A program made the position numbers and the translations under genes. From the NCBI RefSeq assembly GCF_900108485.1, contig NZ_FNXF01000001.1, forward strand, positions 186,001 to 250,000: a DNA stretch of 64,000 nucleotides, in the 5' to 3' direction. Numbering within the stretch: the stretch's first letter is position 1; each line of letters opens with the position of its first letter. Of this stretch, positions 33,647-43,500 are shown in pieces. The notes under the pieces are model-generated. The model was not told the origin of the DNA. It made no database searches and saw nothing but the letters and a program-made list of their open reading frames with translations. This DNA is from Rheinheimera pacifica (lineage in GTDB: Bacteria; Pseudomonadota; Gammaproteobacteria; Enterobacterales; Alteromonadaceae).

Positions 33647-34546
33647 ATGATATGGGATGCAATAGTGATAGGTGGCAGTTTTGCCGGGCTTTCGGCGGCT
33701 ATGCAACTGGCACGCGGCCAGCGCCAGGTGTTACTGATTGATGCCGGTGAGCCGCGTAACCGCTTTGCGGCGCAGGCGCATGGTTTTTTTGCCGCCGATG
33801 GTGCTGAACCCGGTGAGTTACGCTGCCGGGCCTGGCAACAACTTATGGCCTACCCAACAGTGCAATTCCGGCAAAGCCGGGTTAGCAGTGCGCAAAAGCT
33901 GGCCGACGGCACCTTCTGTATCAGTGATGAAACAGAGCAGCTATATCACAGCAAGGCGCTGATCCTGGCCACCGGGCTTACCGACACTTTGCCGGATATA
34001 CCGGGTTTGGCGCCGCGCTGGGGCAAATCGGTGATCCATTGCCCGTATTGCCACGGTTATGAATTTCGTCAGCAACCTATAGCGGTAATTGCCACCGGCG
34101 AGGCGTCAGTGCATCAGGCGGCGATATTGCCTGACTGGGGCCCGGTAACCTATTTTAGCCAGGGTAAGTTTATGCCGGATGCGGAGCAGCTGACAGTGTT
34201 ACAACGGCGCGGCGTAACACTGGAGCACACTGCCGTAACGGCGGTAGAAGGCGAAGGCTTTGATATCAGCTATATGCTGTTGGCAGATGGCCGCCATGTG
34301 CCGGCAAAAGTGGTGTATGTGGCACCGAAAACGGCCTTTGGCCATACGTTGGCGCAGCAACTGGGCTGTGAGCTGGAGCAAGGGCCGGTGGGCGCTTACA
34401 TTAAAACTGATGCCATGCAGCTAAGTTCGGTAAGCGGTTTGTTTGCCGCCGGTGATATGGCCAGCCCGATGCATAACGGTATGCTGGCCGCAGCGGCCGG
34501 GGTTAAAGCCGGTGCGGCGGCACATCGTTATCTGATGCTGGGCTAA
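33647..34546 (+). CDS. NAD(P)/FAD-dependent oxidoreductase, thioredoxin-reductase-like
   Basis: The 299-residue flavoprotein has the N-terminal FAD motif AIVIGGSFAGLSAAMQLARG, the ATG motif ILATGLTDTLPDIPG, and a C-terminal GLFAAGDMASPMHNGMLAAAAGVKAGAAAH. The redox-active pair is CPYC (IHCPYCHGYE), where thioredoxin reductases have CATC, so electron transfer to a thiol partner is likely. This group is commonly coupled with YwnA-like Rrf2 regulators, as here. It probably takes part in defence against electrophiles or disulfide stress; the partner protein is not encoded nearby. Confidence 0.88.
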   Translation: MIWDAIVIGGSFAGLSAAMQLARGQRQVLLIDAGEPRNRFAAQAHGFFAADGAEPGELRCRAWQQLMAYPTVQFRQSRVSSAQKLADGTFCISDETEQLYHSKALILATGLTDTLPDIPGLAPRWGKSVIHCPYCHGYEFRQQPIAVIATGEASVHQAAILPDWGPVTYFSQGKFMPDAEQLTVLQRRGVTLEHTAVTAVEGEGFDISYMLLADGRHVPAKVVYVAPKTAFGHTLAQQLGCELEQGPVGAYIKTDAMQLSSVSGLFAAGDMASPMHNGMLAAAAGVKAGAAAHRYLMLG

Positions 34547-34572
34547 GTTAGCTGCATTTTAGCGCTGGCGGG

Positions 34573-36954
34573 TTACCTGTTTTCCAGCCGGTTGTAGTCC
34601 AGCCAGCCGCTGTCTACCGGGTGTTGGCGCATAAACTGCTGGTTGACCTTATCACTAAAGGCCCAAAAATCGGCTGCGCTGCGCCGCACGCCGAAGTTAT
34701 CCAGCAGTCTGGCATAATCTTGCTCGCTGCTTATTTGCTGCGCCTGCGCCACCAGTTTGGCTAAATCAGCTTCTTTTACCCGCCAGAATGCATTCGGGTA
34801 ACTGCCCAGCAGGCCGTACACCAGGGTCATATTGTCCTGCGCCGGGTTGCGGTTGTGTTCTTCCGCAAACAAGCTGTTAACGTTGTAATGTGCGCTGTTG
34901 CGGATCAAGGTAAACAGCTCCGGCGTGGCACCATTTTCCGGTTCGAGCATTATCATGGTTAATTCCGGCAAAATGGCTGCGCCGTGGCCGCTGATTTTAC
35001 CCAGCTGTGCCAGCAGTGCTTTGCTGTTAGCAGCCAGCTTGCTGTTATGCAGCTGATAGCGCTGCGGTTGTACGTCTGCCAGATGCTGCTGCAATAACTG
35101 ATAAAGTTCAGCCTTAGGGTTGTCAGTGTTATAACTGATACCGCTTGGCTGGTGAAAGGGGTTGATATCGCCTTCGATAAATTTAGTCAGCTCAGGGCCG
35201 GATTTTTGATACCAGTCGTTAAATTCACGCCGCCGCACATCCGGCGGCAGCAAGGCGAGAAAGTTAGACTCGCCCTCCATGCGCAAAAAGTCCATATACA
35301 GCCGTGTCATTAACTGGTGGCCATAGTTACCGTACACATCAAAACCGGCTACCAGCAGGTAGTGAATGCGCTCCAGCAAGGCGTAATCTATCACCCAGGC
35401 GGTTTTCGGTGGTTGGCCCTGCAGGCCTTTTACCACGGTAGCGTTATCAAAGTGGCGAAATACTGTCAGGCTGGCATTGTGGTTATTACCGTTGCCATTC
35501 CAGATACCGTCGGTGGTAAGGTGCTGGCCATCTTTTAAAGCGTTGTTCATAAAATCGCTGCGGGCACGTAAATAATTACCCTGGCGCTTGGCAAAGGCCA
35601 CCCAGCTCAATGCCCTGGCAGTGCTTTCTTTTTCCGCCGGTAGCCGCAAGTTATCCTGTTGCGACAAATAAAACGCTTCTACTTCAGCCGCGCCTGCCAG
35701 CTCTGGCGCAACAAAATACACCCAAAAGTGGTCGTTAATCACATTTAATGCTACCTGGCCACGGCACACCGGGCCTTTGATATAACCCATAATGGTGTTT
35801 TCGGCGCGCTCCAGCATAAAGCGGTAGCGCGCATTAACCGGCAGTTGCACAAAGGCGGTAAGCGGGTTGGCGGCTACCTCCGGTTGGTAACCCGGCAATT
35901 TGCTCACCTGATAGTCGGCCTCAACAAACCATTGCTGCCATTTGGCCAGCAAATCAGCGTTAATGTCATAGGGTTGATGGGTTTTATTCACGATGGTGGC
36001 GTGTATCGGTTGCAGCCGGTAATACACCCGGCTTACGCCTGGATCATCAAACGGCCGGCGGCTGGCGATAACCTCAACCGGCTGGCCGGGCGGGGTTTTT
36101 GAACGTACCAGATTATAAAACTGCGGGGGTTGATGTTTTGCATGCAGCGCGCTGAAGTACAGCTGCGAGGTAAATAAATGCTCGTAAATATAGCGGGCGC
36201 TAAGCTGCATCTTCAGGTTATCGGCGTTAAGCCATTGCTCCAGCCTGGCTACTTCGGCCAGTTCGGCGTCTGGCAGCGCGCTGGCCTGCGGCATAGCGGC
36301 ACCGCGTTTTAACCAATCAAGCAAGGCATCGTGTTCTGCACTGCTTAACCCGGGCAAACCGTAGGGCATGCCGGCATAAGGCTGGCTTTGGGCATAGTGG
36401 TCAAATTCTTCAATAGTGGGGCAGCTTTGGTTGCGATCGAGGCTGAAATCAAAAGGTTTAGGCAGAATATCGCCTGGTGGCAGCGGGTGCTGTTGCTTTA
36501 ATAACAAAGTGCGTGCCAGTACCGAAGCCTGCGTATTAGCTTGCGGGCTTTGTTGGCGTTCATTTAATACCGGAAAAAAGCCGCGCTCACGCCATGCTGC
36601 GGTGCCAAATGCGTCGGTAAACAGCCGGTTGGGAGTGGCCGCCAGCAGCCGTGCGCCGTCGTACACCTTTTCTTTATGCGCGCCGCGCTCTATGCCATCG
36701 GCGGAGGCCATATTCAGCTGGCAGGGCGAGTCATAGCAGGCATGACATACCACGCAGCGGGCGTCGATAACCGGTTTAATATGCTTGTTGTAATGATCGC
36801 TCAGCAGATCGTCGCTGGCAGTTGCTGCGCGGTTAGTTACTGCGGCCTTGCCGTATTGTGCATCTAATTGCCGGCTGGCCAGCGCAGCGCAGCCAACACA
36901 AACGAGTAATAAAATAATAACCAGGGTTTTGCGTGATGTGGCTGTCAAATGCAT
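34573..36954 (-). CDS. cti: Periplasmic fatty acid cis/trans isomerase
   Basis: The 793-residue protein turns cis unsaturated acyl chains of membrane phospholipids into trans isomers, stiffening the membrane under solvent or heat stress without new synthesis. It has an N-terminal membrane/signal helix (TLVIILLLVCVGCAALA), then the c-type heme site CVVCH within VIDARCVVCHACYDSPC, as in Pseudomonas Cti. Further family stretches are GMPYGLPGLS, NVINDHFWVYFVAPEL and HYNVNSLFAEEHNRNPAQDNMTLVYGLLGSYPNAFW. The ATG at 36954 is preceded by GGAG at five bases; the frame extends 67 codons further into promoter sequence. It is divergent from recC. Confidence 0.92.
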   Translation of the reverse strand: MHLTATSRKTLVIILLLVCVGCAALASRQLDAQYGKAAVTNRAATASDDLLSDHYNKHIKPVIDARCVVCHACYDSPCQLNMASADGIERGAHKEKVYDGARLLAATPNRLFTDAFGTAAWRERGFFPVLNERQQSPQANTQASVLARTLLLKQQHPLPPGDILPKPFDFSLDRNQSCPTIEEFDHYAQSQPYAGMPYGLPGLSSAEHDALLDWLKRGAAMPQASALPDAELAEVARLEQWLNADNLKMQLSARYIYEHLFTSQLYFSALHAKHQPPQFYNLVRSKTPPGQPVEVIASRRPFDDPGVSRVYYRLQPIHATIVNKTHQPYDINADLLAKWQQWFVEADYQVSKLPGYQPEVAANPLTAFVQLPVNARYRFMLERAENTIMGYIKGPVCRGQVALNVINDHFWVYFVAPELAGAAEVEAFYLSQQDNLRLPAEKESTARALSWVAFAKRQGNYLRARSDFMNNALKDGQHLTTDGIWNGNGNNHNASLTVFRHFDNATVVKGLQGQPPKTAWVIDYALLERIHYLLVAGFDVYGNYGHQLMTRLYMDFLRMEGESNFLALLPPDVRRREFNDWYQKSGPELTKFIEGDINPFHQPSGISYNTDNPKAELYQLLQQHLADVQPQRYQLHNSKLAANSKALLAQLGKISGHGAAILPELTMIMLEPENGATPELFTLIRNSAHYNVNSLFAEEHNRNPAQDNMTLVYGLLGSYPNAFWRVKEADLAKLVAQAQQISSEQDYARLLDNFGVRRSAADFWAFSDKVNQQFMRQHPVDSGWLDYNRLENR

Positions 36955-37125
36955 GTTTTCTCCGCGGGGCCACGCTGTTTGGCGGGCATAATCGGCCAAT
37001 ACTAATGCCAGATGCGGGCGGATGCAAAAATTGCAGCTGGTGGGGTGTTGCCGCGATAACCCCGCATTCTCAAACCCCGGCTGCTGTGCTAACCTGCCAG
37101 CATGTTGTTTTACCAGAGAAAGTGC

Positions 37126-40100
37126 ATGCCAGAGCCCGGTTTTGTTGTGATCCACGCCAATCAGCTGGAAACGCTGCGCGAGCTGTTAGTACAGTGGCTT
37201 AGCAAACAGCCGGTGCCGGTGTTGGGCACGGAGCAAATTCTGGTGCAAAGTAACGGTATAGCGCAGTGGCTGAAGATGGCGCTGGCCGAAACCGCTAACG
37301 GCCACCCCGGCATTGCTGCCGGCTTAAAAGTGGAGCTGCCAAACCAGTTTGTCTGGCAACTGTACCGTGCTGTACTGGGCGACAGCATTCCAACCAGCCT
37401 GCCGTACGATAAGATCAATTTAAGCTGGCGTTTGCTGGGCCTGCTGCCGCAACTCACTGATGCGGTGTTTCAGCCATTACAACGCTATTTACAGGACGAC
37501 AGTGACGGCCGTAAAAGCTATCAGCTGGCGCTGCGGCTGGCCGATTTGTTCGATCAGTATCAGGTGTACCGCGCCGACTGGCTGCAAAGCTGGCGCAGTG
37601 GCAGCAACATATTACCCAACAGCAAAAAACAGCAGGTACCAGACGACCAACTGTGGCAGCCGGCACTGTGGCGTTTACTGCAAAGCCAGTTAGCCAGCGT
37701 GGTGGGTGAGCTGGCGTTTTCCAGCCGTGCCGATGTGCATACCATGGCGTTAACCGCGCTGCAGCAGGGTAAGCTGCAACGACCGGATCTACTGCCCGAT
37801 CGCATAGTAGTGTTTGGCGTGTCGTCACTGCCGCAGCAAACGGTAGAGCTGCTGGCCGCACTGGGCGCACAGCGTCAGGTGCTGCTGACGGTACTTAACC
37901 CGTGCCGGCATTTCTGGGGCGATATTACCCACGCCAAAGATGAGATCCGCGCCGCGCAACAACGGCATGGCCGCAAGCCGGGCTTACCGCCGGTGCTGGA
38001 TACCGATGCACTGTATTTACATGCGCCGGTGTTGCTGGCTAGCTTGGGTAAGCAGGGCCGTGATTATATCAGCCTGCTGGATGGTTTTGATCAAAGTAGC
38101 CGGTATCAGCACTGGTTTAACGGCCGTATCGATTTATTCTCCGATCCGGTTGATGATATCAGCCAGCTGCCGTTATTAGCCCAGCTGCAGCAAGATATTC
38201 TCGAGCTTAACCCAACGCCACAGCCGCCGCGGCAAGTGGCCGATGGCGACAGCAGTATCAGCTTTCATATCGCCCACAGCCGCCAGCGTGAAGTGGAAAT
38301 TCTGCAGGATAACCTGATCGCCGCCTTTGCGGCTGACCCGACGCTGAAGCCACGCGATGTGATCATTATGACGCCGGATATCAGCCTGTATCAAAGCCAT
38401 GTGCATGCGGTGTTTGGCCGGCTGGCGCAGGACGATGCGCGCTTTTTGCCTTACACCTTAGCAGACCAGAGCCTGCGCGGCAGCCAGCCACTGATGCTGG
38501 CGCTGGAATACCTGCTGGATTTACCCAGCCAGCGCTTTAGCCTAAGTGAAGTGTGCGATTTACTCGATGTGCCGGCAATACAGCGCCGCTTTGCCATTAA
38601 CAGCGAGGCGTTGCCACAGTTAAGGTTGTGGCTGACCGAAGCCGGAGTGCGCTGGGGGCTGGATGCACAGCAGCGCGCCAGCCTCGATTTAGCTGCGCCC
38701 GGCGATAGCTACAGCTGGATGTTTGCCATTGAACGGATGTTGCTCGGTTTTGCCATCGGCGATGTGCCGCTGTGGCAGGGCCGCGCGCCCTATGCCGAAG
38801 TCGCCGGTCTGGCCGCCGCTGAGCTTGGCCCGCTGCTGCAGTTTATTCAGCAACTGAAACGCTGGCATTTGCTGTTAACCGGACACAGCGCGCGTGAGCT
38901 GGCCGACTGGCAGCAACTGCTGTTAAGTGATAACGGCCTGCTGCACAGCTTATTTGATTTTAGCGACGAGCAGGACCAACTGATTTACGCCCGCTTAAGC
39001 CAGGGCCTGGCGCAGTTGGTCAGCGCAGCGCACAGCGGCGACTTTAACGGCAAGGTACAATTGGCAGTGCTGCGTGATGCCTGGCTGGAGCAAGCCGGCA
39101 GCAGTGGCTTAAGTCAGCGCTTTTTTGCCGGCAGCTTAACCTTTTCTACCTTAATGCCAATGCGCGCCATACCCTTTAAGCGTATTTACCTGCTGGGGCT
39201 GAACGACGGTGACTACCCGCGCTCACGCATGCGCGATGACTTTGACCTAATGGCCGGGGACTATCGGCCGGGCGATCGTTCGCGCCGTGATGATGACCGT
39301 TACCTGTTTTTAGAAGCGCTGCTAAGTGCACGCGAGGTTTTGTATTTAAGCTGGGTTGGCCGCGATATCCGCAATAACAGCGAGCTGCCGCCAAGCGTGC
39401 TGTTAAGCCAGTTGCTGGATCTGCTCGATAGCGGCTGGCAGCATACTGATGGCGATAAACCCTCAGTGGCCTTGTGTCACAGCTACCCGTTGCAGCCGTT
39501 TTCGCGGCAGTATTTTAACGGCAACTACGCCACCTATGCCCATGAATGGCAGGCTGCGCATGAGGCCATGCCGGCAATAGTTGCCAACAGCAGCGTGCAG
39601 CCGGAGCTGCCATTGCTGACCTTACGCCTGTTGGATGATTTTCTCGCCAACCCGTGCCGGCATTACTTACAACAGCGCTTTAAAACCCGTTTTTACCAAA
39701 GCGAACTGGCAAGTGATGATGCTGAACCCTTTGTGTTAAATGCGCTTGAACTGTATCAGTTAAAGCAGCAGTTGCTGGAGCAACTGTTAGCTGAGCCGCA
39801 GTTGGATGTCGATGCGGCTATGGCTCAGTTGGCGCGTGAAGCCAAATTGCCACTGGCATTGTTTGGTAGCTTAACCGGCGCCCAAATTGGCCGCGAAGCT
39901 AACGTAGTGTTTGCCCGTTACCGCGCCGGGGGTATCGACTGGCAGCGCCGCGCTACGCCGCTGCGGTTGGAGCTGAATCCGGCTGGTATAGCGCTGCATG
40001 ACAGCCTGACAAATGTTTACCAAAGCCCGGCCGGCCAGCTGGCACTGTTGCAGCTTAGGCCCACCGCCATCCGCAATAAAGGCGAGCTGCGCTGGCATAC

Positions 40101-40518
40101 GCTGCGCACCGCCTGGCTACAGCAACTGGCAGCCAATGCCGGCGGCGAAGCGGTCAGCACCTATCAGTATGGCCTGGATGATGCGGTGCAGTTATTACCG
40201 CAGCAGCAACGCATCGCAGCTGCACAGCTGGACGCCTTAGTGCAGTACTGGCAGCAGGGCCTTACGCAGCCGCTGCCGCTGCTACCGAAAACAGCGCTGT
40301 GTTTTGTGCAAACGCAGGATGAAGCCAAATGCCGCGAGCTGTTTGAAGGCGGCTATAACTTTGCCGGTGAGGTAGAAAGCGCGCCGGAGCTGCAGCGTTA
40401 TTACCCCGATTTTGCCAGTTTACTGCAGGCCGGTTTTGCCGACTGGGCGCAAAAGCTGTATGGCCCGTTGTTGCAAACCCCGCTGGCAGAACAGGCTAAC
40501 CAGGAGGCCGACGCATGA
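37126..40518 (+). CDS. recC: Exodeoxyribonuclease V subunit gamma (RecC)
   Basis: The 1130-residue RecC subunit holds the RecBCD helicase-nuclease together, splits the duplex and recognises Chi. It starts GFVVIHANQLETLRELLVQWL and has ILVQSNGIAQWLKMAL, the standard N-terminus, then the inactive helicase-like folds (ISFHIAHSRQREVEILQDNL; PFKRIYLLGLNDGDYPR; RYLFLEALLSARE). I chose the ATG at 37126; the earlier ATG at 37102 has no ribosome site and would overlap nothing useful. Length is close to E. coli (1122). It is first in a recC-recB-recD operon. E. coli places ptrA between recC and recB; here the recB ATG overlaps the recC stop. Confidence 0.95.
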   Translation: MPEPGFVVIHANQLETLRELLVQWLSKQPVPVLGTEQILVQSNGIAQWLKMALAETANGHPGIAAGLKVELPNQFVWQLYRAVLGDSIPTSLPYDKINLSWRLLGLLPQLTDAVFQPLQRYLQDDSDGRKSYQLALRLADLFDQYQVYRADWLQSWRSGSNILPNSKKQQVPDDQLWQPALWRLLQSQLASVVGELAFSSRADVHTMALTALQQGKLQRPDLLPDRIVVFGVSSLPQQTVELLAALGAQRQVLLTVLNPCRHFWGDITHAKDEIRAAQQRHGRKPGLPPVLDTDALYLHAPVLLASLGKQGRDYISLLDGFDQSSRYQHWFNGRIDLFSDPVDDISQLPLLAQLQQDILELNPTPQPPRQVADGDSSISFHIAHSRQREVEILQDNLIAAFAADPTLKPRDVIIMTPDISLYQSHVHAVFGRLAQDDARFLPYTLADQSLRGSQPLMLALEYLLDLPSQRFSLSEVCDLLDVPAIQRRFAINSEALPQLRLWLTEAGVRWGLDAQQRASLDLAAPGDSYSWMFAIERMLLGFAIGDVPLWQGRAPYAEVAGLAAAELGPLLQFIQQLKRWHLLLTGHSARELADWQQLLLSDNGLLHSLFDFSDEQDQLIYARLSQGLAQLVSAAHSGDFNGKVQLAVLRDAWLEQAGSSGLSQRFFAGSLTFSTLMPMRAIPFKRIYLLGLNDGDYPRSRMRDDFDLMAGDYRPGDRSRRDDDRYLFLEALLSAREVLYLSWVGRDIRNNSELPPSVLLSQLLDLLDSGWQHTDGDKPSVALCHSYPLQPFSRQYFNGNYATYAHEWQAAHEAMPAIVANSSVQPELPLLTLRLLDDFLANPCRHYLQQRFKTRFYQSELASDDAEPFVLNALELYQLKQQLLEQLLAEPQLDVDAAMAQLAREAKLPLALFGSLTGAQIGREANVVFARYRAGGIDWQRRATPLRLELNPAGIALHDSLTNVYQSPAGQLALLQLRPTAIRNKGELRWHTLRTAWLQQLAANAGGEAVSTYQYGLDDAVQLLPQQQRIAAAQLDALVQYWQQGLTQPLPLLPKTALCFVQTQDEAKCRELFEGGYNFAGEVESAPELQRYYPDFASLLQAGFADWAQKLYGPLLQTPLAEQANQEADA

Positions 40519-43500
40519 GCGACGTACAAGCCTTAGATGCGCTGAGCTTTCCGCTGCATGGCAGCCGCTTAATTGAAGCCAGCGCCGGTACCGGTAAAAC
40601 CTATACCCTGGCGGCATTGTATTTACGTTTGGTGCTGGGCCATGGCAGTGCGGCAGATAGTGATAACGCTAATGCTGAGGCAGGCACAGGCTTTAGCCGG
40701 CTGTTATTACCACCGGAAATCTTAGTGGTGACCTTTACCCGCGCTGCCACGGCCGAGCTGCGCGACCGTATTCGTGCCCGGCTGGTCGAGGCAGCAACAG
40801 CTTTTCGTCTGGCCAGCACAGAGGATGAATTTTTACGCCGCTTACTGGCCGACACCCCGGCAGAGCAATTTGCCGCCTGCGCCGCACAGTTAAGCAGTGC
40901 AGCCGAATGGATGGACGAAGCGGCAATCTTTACCATTCATGGCTGGTGTCAGCGTATGCTGGCCGAGCATGCCTTTGACTCCGGCATGCGCTTTGGCGAG
41001 GCGCTGAGCGATGACAATCAGCAGCTGTTACATATGCTGGCCTGTGATTACTGGCGCCGCTTTTTATACCCGCTGGCTGACGCTAATGTGCTGCAGGCGC
41101 TGGGCGCCATTGCCAAAACCCCGGAAACCCTGCTTAGCGAAGTGCGGCCCTGGCTGCAGGCCGATGCAGTAAACCTGCGCTTTAACGCTGCCGGCCTGCC
41201 GTTGCCAACCGCATTAAGCCCGGCAGAGGCCGCCGCACCCTTACTGCAATGGCAAACTGAGCTTGATAGCCACTGCCGGCAGCTGCAACAGGCGTTAACA
41301 GCCGATGCGCTAATGTTGCTGGACGATGCCTACGCCAACGGCTGGTTAAACGGCACTAAATACCGAGCGGCCAGTTGGAGCGCTGAGCGGCAATGGTGGC
41401 AGGCGATATTAGCCCAGCCGCAGCTGCTGAATAGCCGCGAGACCGATTTTGCTGCCATGGTACAAAAATTCAGTGGCGACAAACTGGCAGCGGCACAAAA
41501 GAAAGGCCAGCCGCTGGTTAGTCATGCGTTATTTGAGTTATTTAACCACAGCACGGCGTTGTTGGCGGCCAAGCCGGAGCTGGCACTGGCGGTGCGCCAC
41601 CATGCTGCGCTGTGGTTAGCCGATGAGTTCGCCAAACAGAAACGCGCGCGCGCTGAGCTGGATTTTAATGATTTATTGCTGCAGCTGCATCAGGCGCTGC
41701 AAGGCGAGGGTGGTGCGGTATTGGCTGCCCGCATTCGTGCCCAGTATCCACTGGCGATGGTCGATGAATTTCAGGATACCGATCCGCTGCAGTTTGCCAT
41801 TTTTCGCGCCATTTACCCCGATGTGCAAAGCCGCGATACCGGGCTGATTATGGTCGGCGATCCCAAGCAAGCGATCTATAGCTTTCGCGGCGCCGACTTA
41901 CATACTTACCTTAGCGCCCGCAGTTTAACCGCCGGCCGCCATTACAGCCTGGGCACTAACTTTCGCTCCACCACGGCGCTGGTCGACGGCGTAAATCAGC
42001 TGTTTGCCCAGGCAGAGCAGCAGCAGGGCGCCTTTGGTTTTGGCAACAGCGAGACTACGCCGCTGCCGTTTTTGCCGGTTAAGGCTAAGGGTAAAGCGCA
42101 GCAGTTAGTGCTGGCCGACAGGGCGCTACCGGCAGTGAATTACTATCTGCCGGACACCGATGCTGCGGAGCTGAAAAAAGGCGCTTATCAGGCACTGATG
42201 GCACAGGCCTGTGCTGATGAGATTGCTAACTTACTGCAGCAAGCCAAAGCCGGTAAGGCAGGTTTTAGCCGCGCCGATAGCTTTGGCAGCGCTGATGGCT
42301 TTAGCAGTGAGCAGAGCTTTAGCGCACTGCAGCCGGCTGATATTGCTATTTTGGTGCGCGACAGAAATGAAGCGGCGCTGGTAAGACGCGAGCTGACTGC
42401 GCGTAATGTGCGCTCGGTATATTTATCAGATAATGAATCGATTTTCCAAACTATCGAGGCCAACGCTGTGCTGTGTTGGCTGCGTGCCTGCCAGCAACCG
42501 GAAGATGAAAACCTGCTGCGCGCGGCACTGGCGCTGCCGTTATCCGGCAACAGCGATGCCCAGTTACAGCTGTGGCTGAATGACGAACAAGCCTGGGAGC
42601 AACTGACCGAACAAGTACGCGAGTTTCGCCAAATCTGGCGCTTTAAAGGCGTATTGGCGATGCTAAGCAGCTGGCTGCATTACTTTGCGCTGCCGGCGAA
42701 ATGGCTGTCGCAAGCGCAGGGCGAGCGGCGCTTAACCAATGTGCTGCATTTAGCTGAACTGCTGCAAAGCGAAAGCCAGCAACGCGACGGTGAAAGCGGT
42801 TTAGTGCGCTGGCTGGCCGAGCAGCTGGAGAGCCCGACCAGCAGCGATGAGCAGCAACTGCGGCTGGAGAGCGATCAGCAGCTGGTGCAGGTGGTCACCA
42901 TCCATAAAAGTAAGGGCCTGCAATATAACCTGGTGTTTCTGCCCTTTATCTGCGGCTTTAAAAATGTCAAAAAAGGCCAGCCACAGCGCTATTTTAACGG
43001 CACACAAATGGTGCTGGATTTAACCCCGGACGATACTGCGCTGGCACAAGCCGAGCGCGAACGGCTGCTGGAAGATATCCGTTTATTGTATGTGGCGCTA
43101 ACGCGGCCGGTGTATGCCTGCTGGCTGGGCTTAGCGCTGTTTAGCGAAGGCGCGGCGAAAAAAAGCAAACTGTCGCAAAGTGCTGTCGGTTATCTGCTTG
43201 GCATCGCCGATGAGCCGACGCCGGCGGACTTACAGCAGGCGCTGGCAGCATTGCCGTGGCAGCACACACCGCTGCCGCAGTTTTGTAAGTTCATGCCAGA
43301 TGCTCAGCTTAGCCAGCTTACGGCGGCGCTTAAGCTTAACGCGCCGTTAAAGCGTGAGCACTGGTGGATAGCAAGCTATTCAGCACTGCGCAGCGGCAAT
43401 AAACCGGCAGCTGAGGCGGCGACAGCGCTGCTGGCAGCCGATACTGCGCTGGATGCACTGTTGCAGGAAGAAGCCATTGAACTGGCCGCCTACAGCGAGC

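Noticed and set aside
36955-37155. 67-codon N-terminal extension of the cis/trans isomerase
   Set aside because: A good GGAG ribosome site and a membrane/signal helix begin at 36954, and the extension overlaps the recC promoter region.
40601-40936. Long open frames opposite recB, recC and recD (for example 40601-40936 and 42188-42550)
   Set aside because: They are antisense to well-conserved coding sequence in GC-rich DNA and match no family, so they are shadows.
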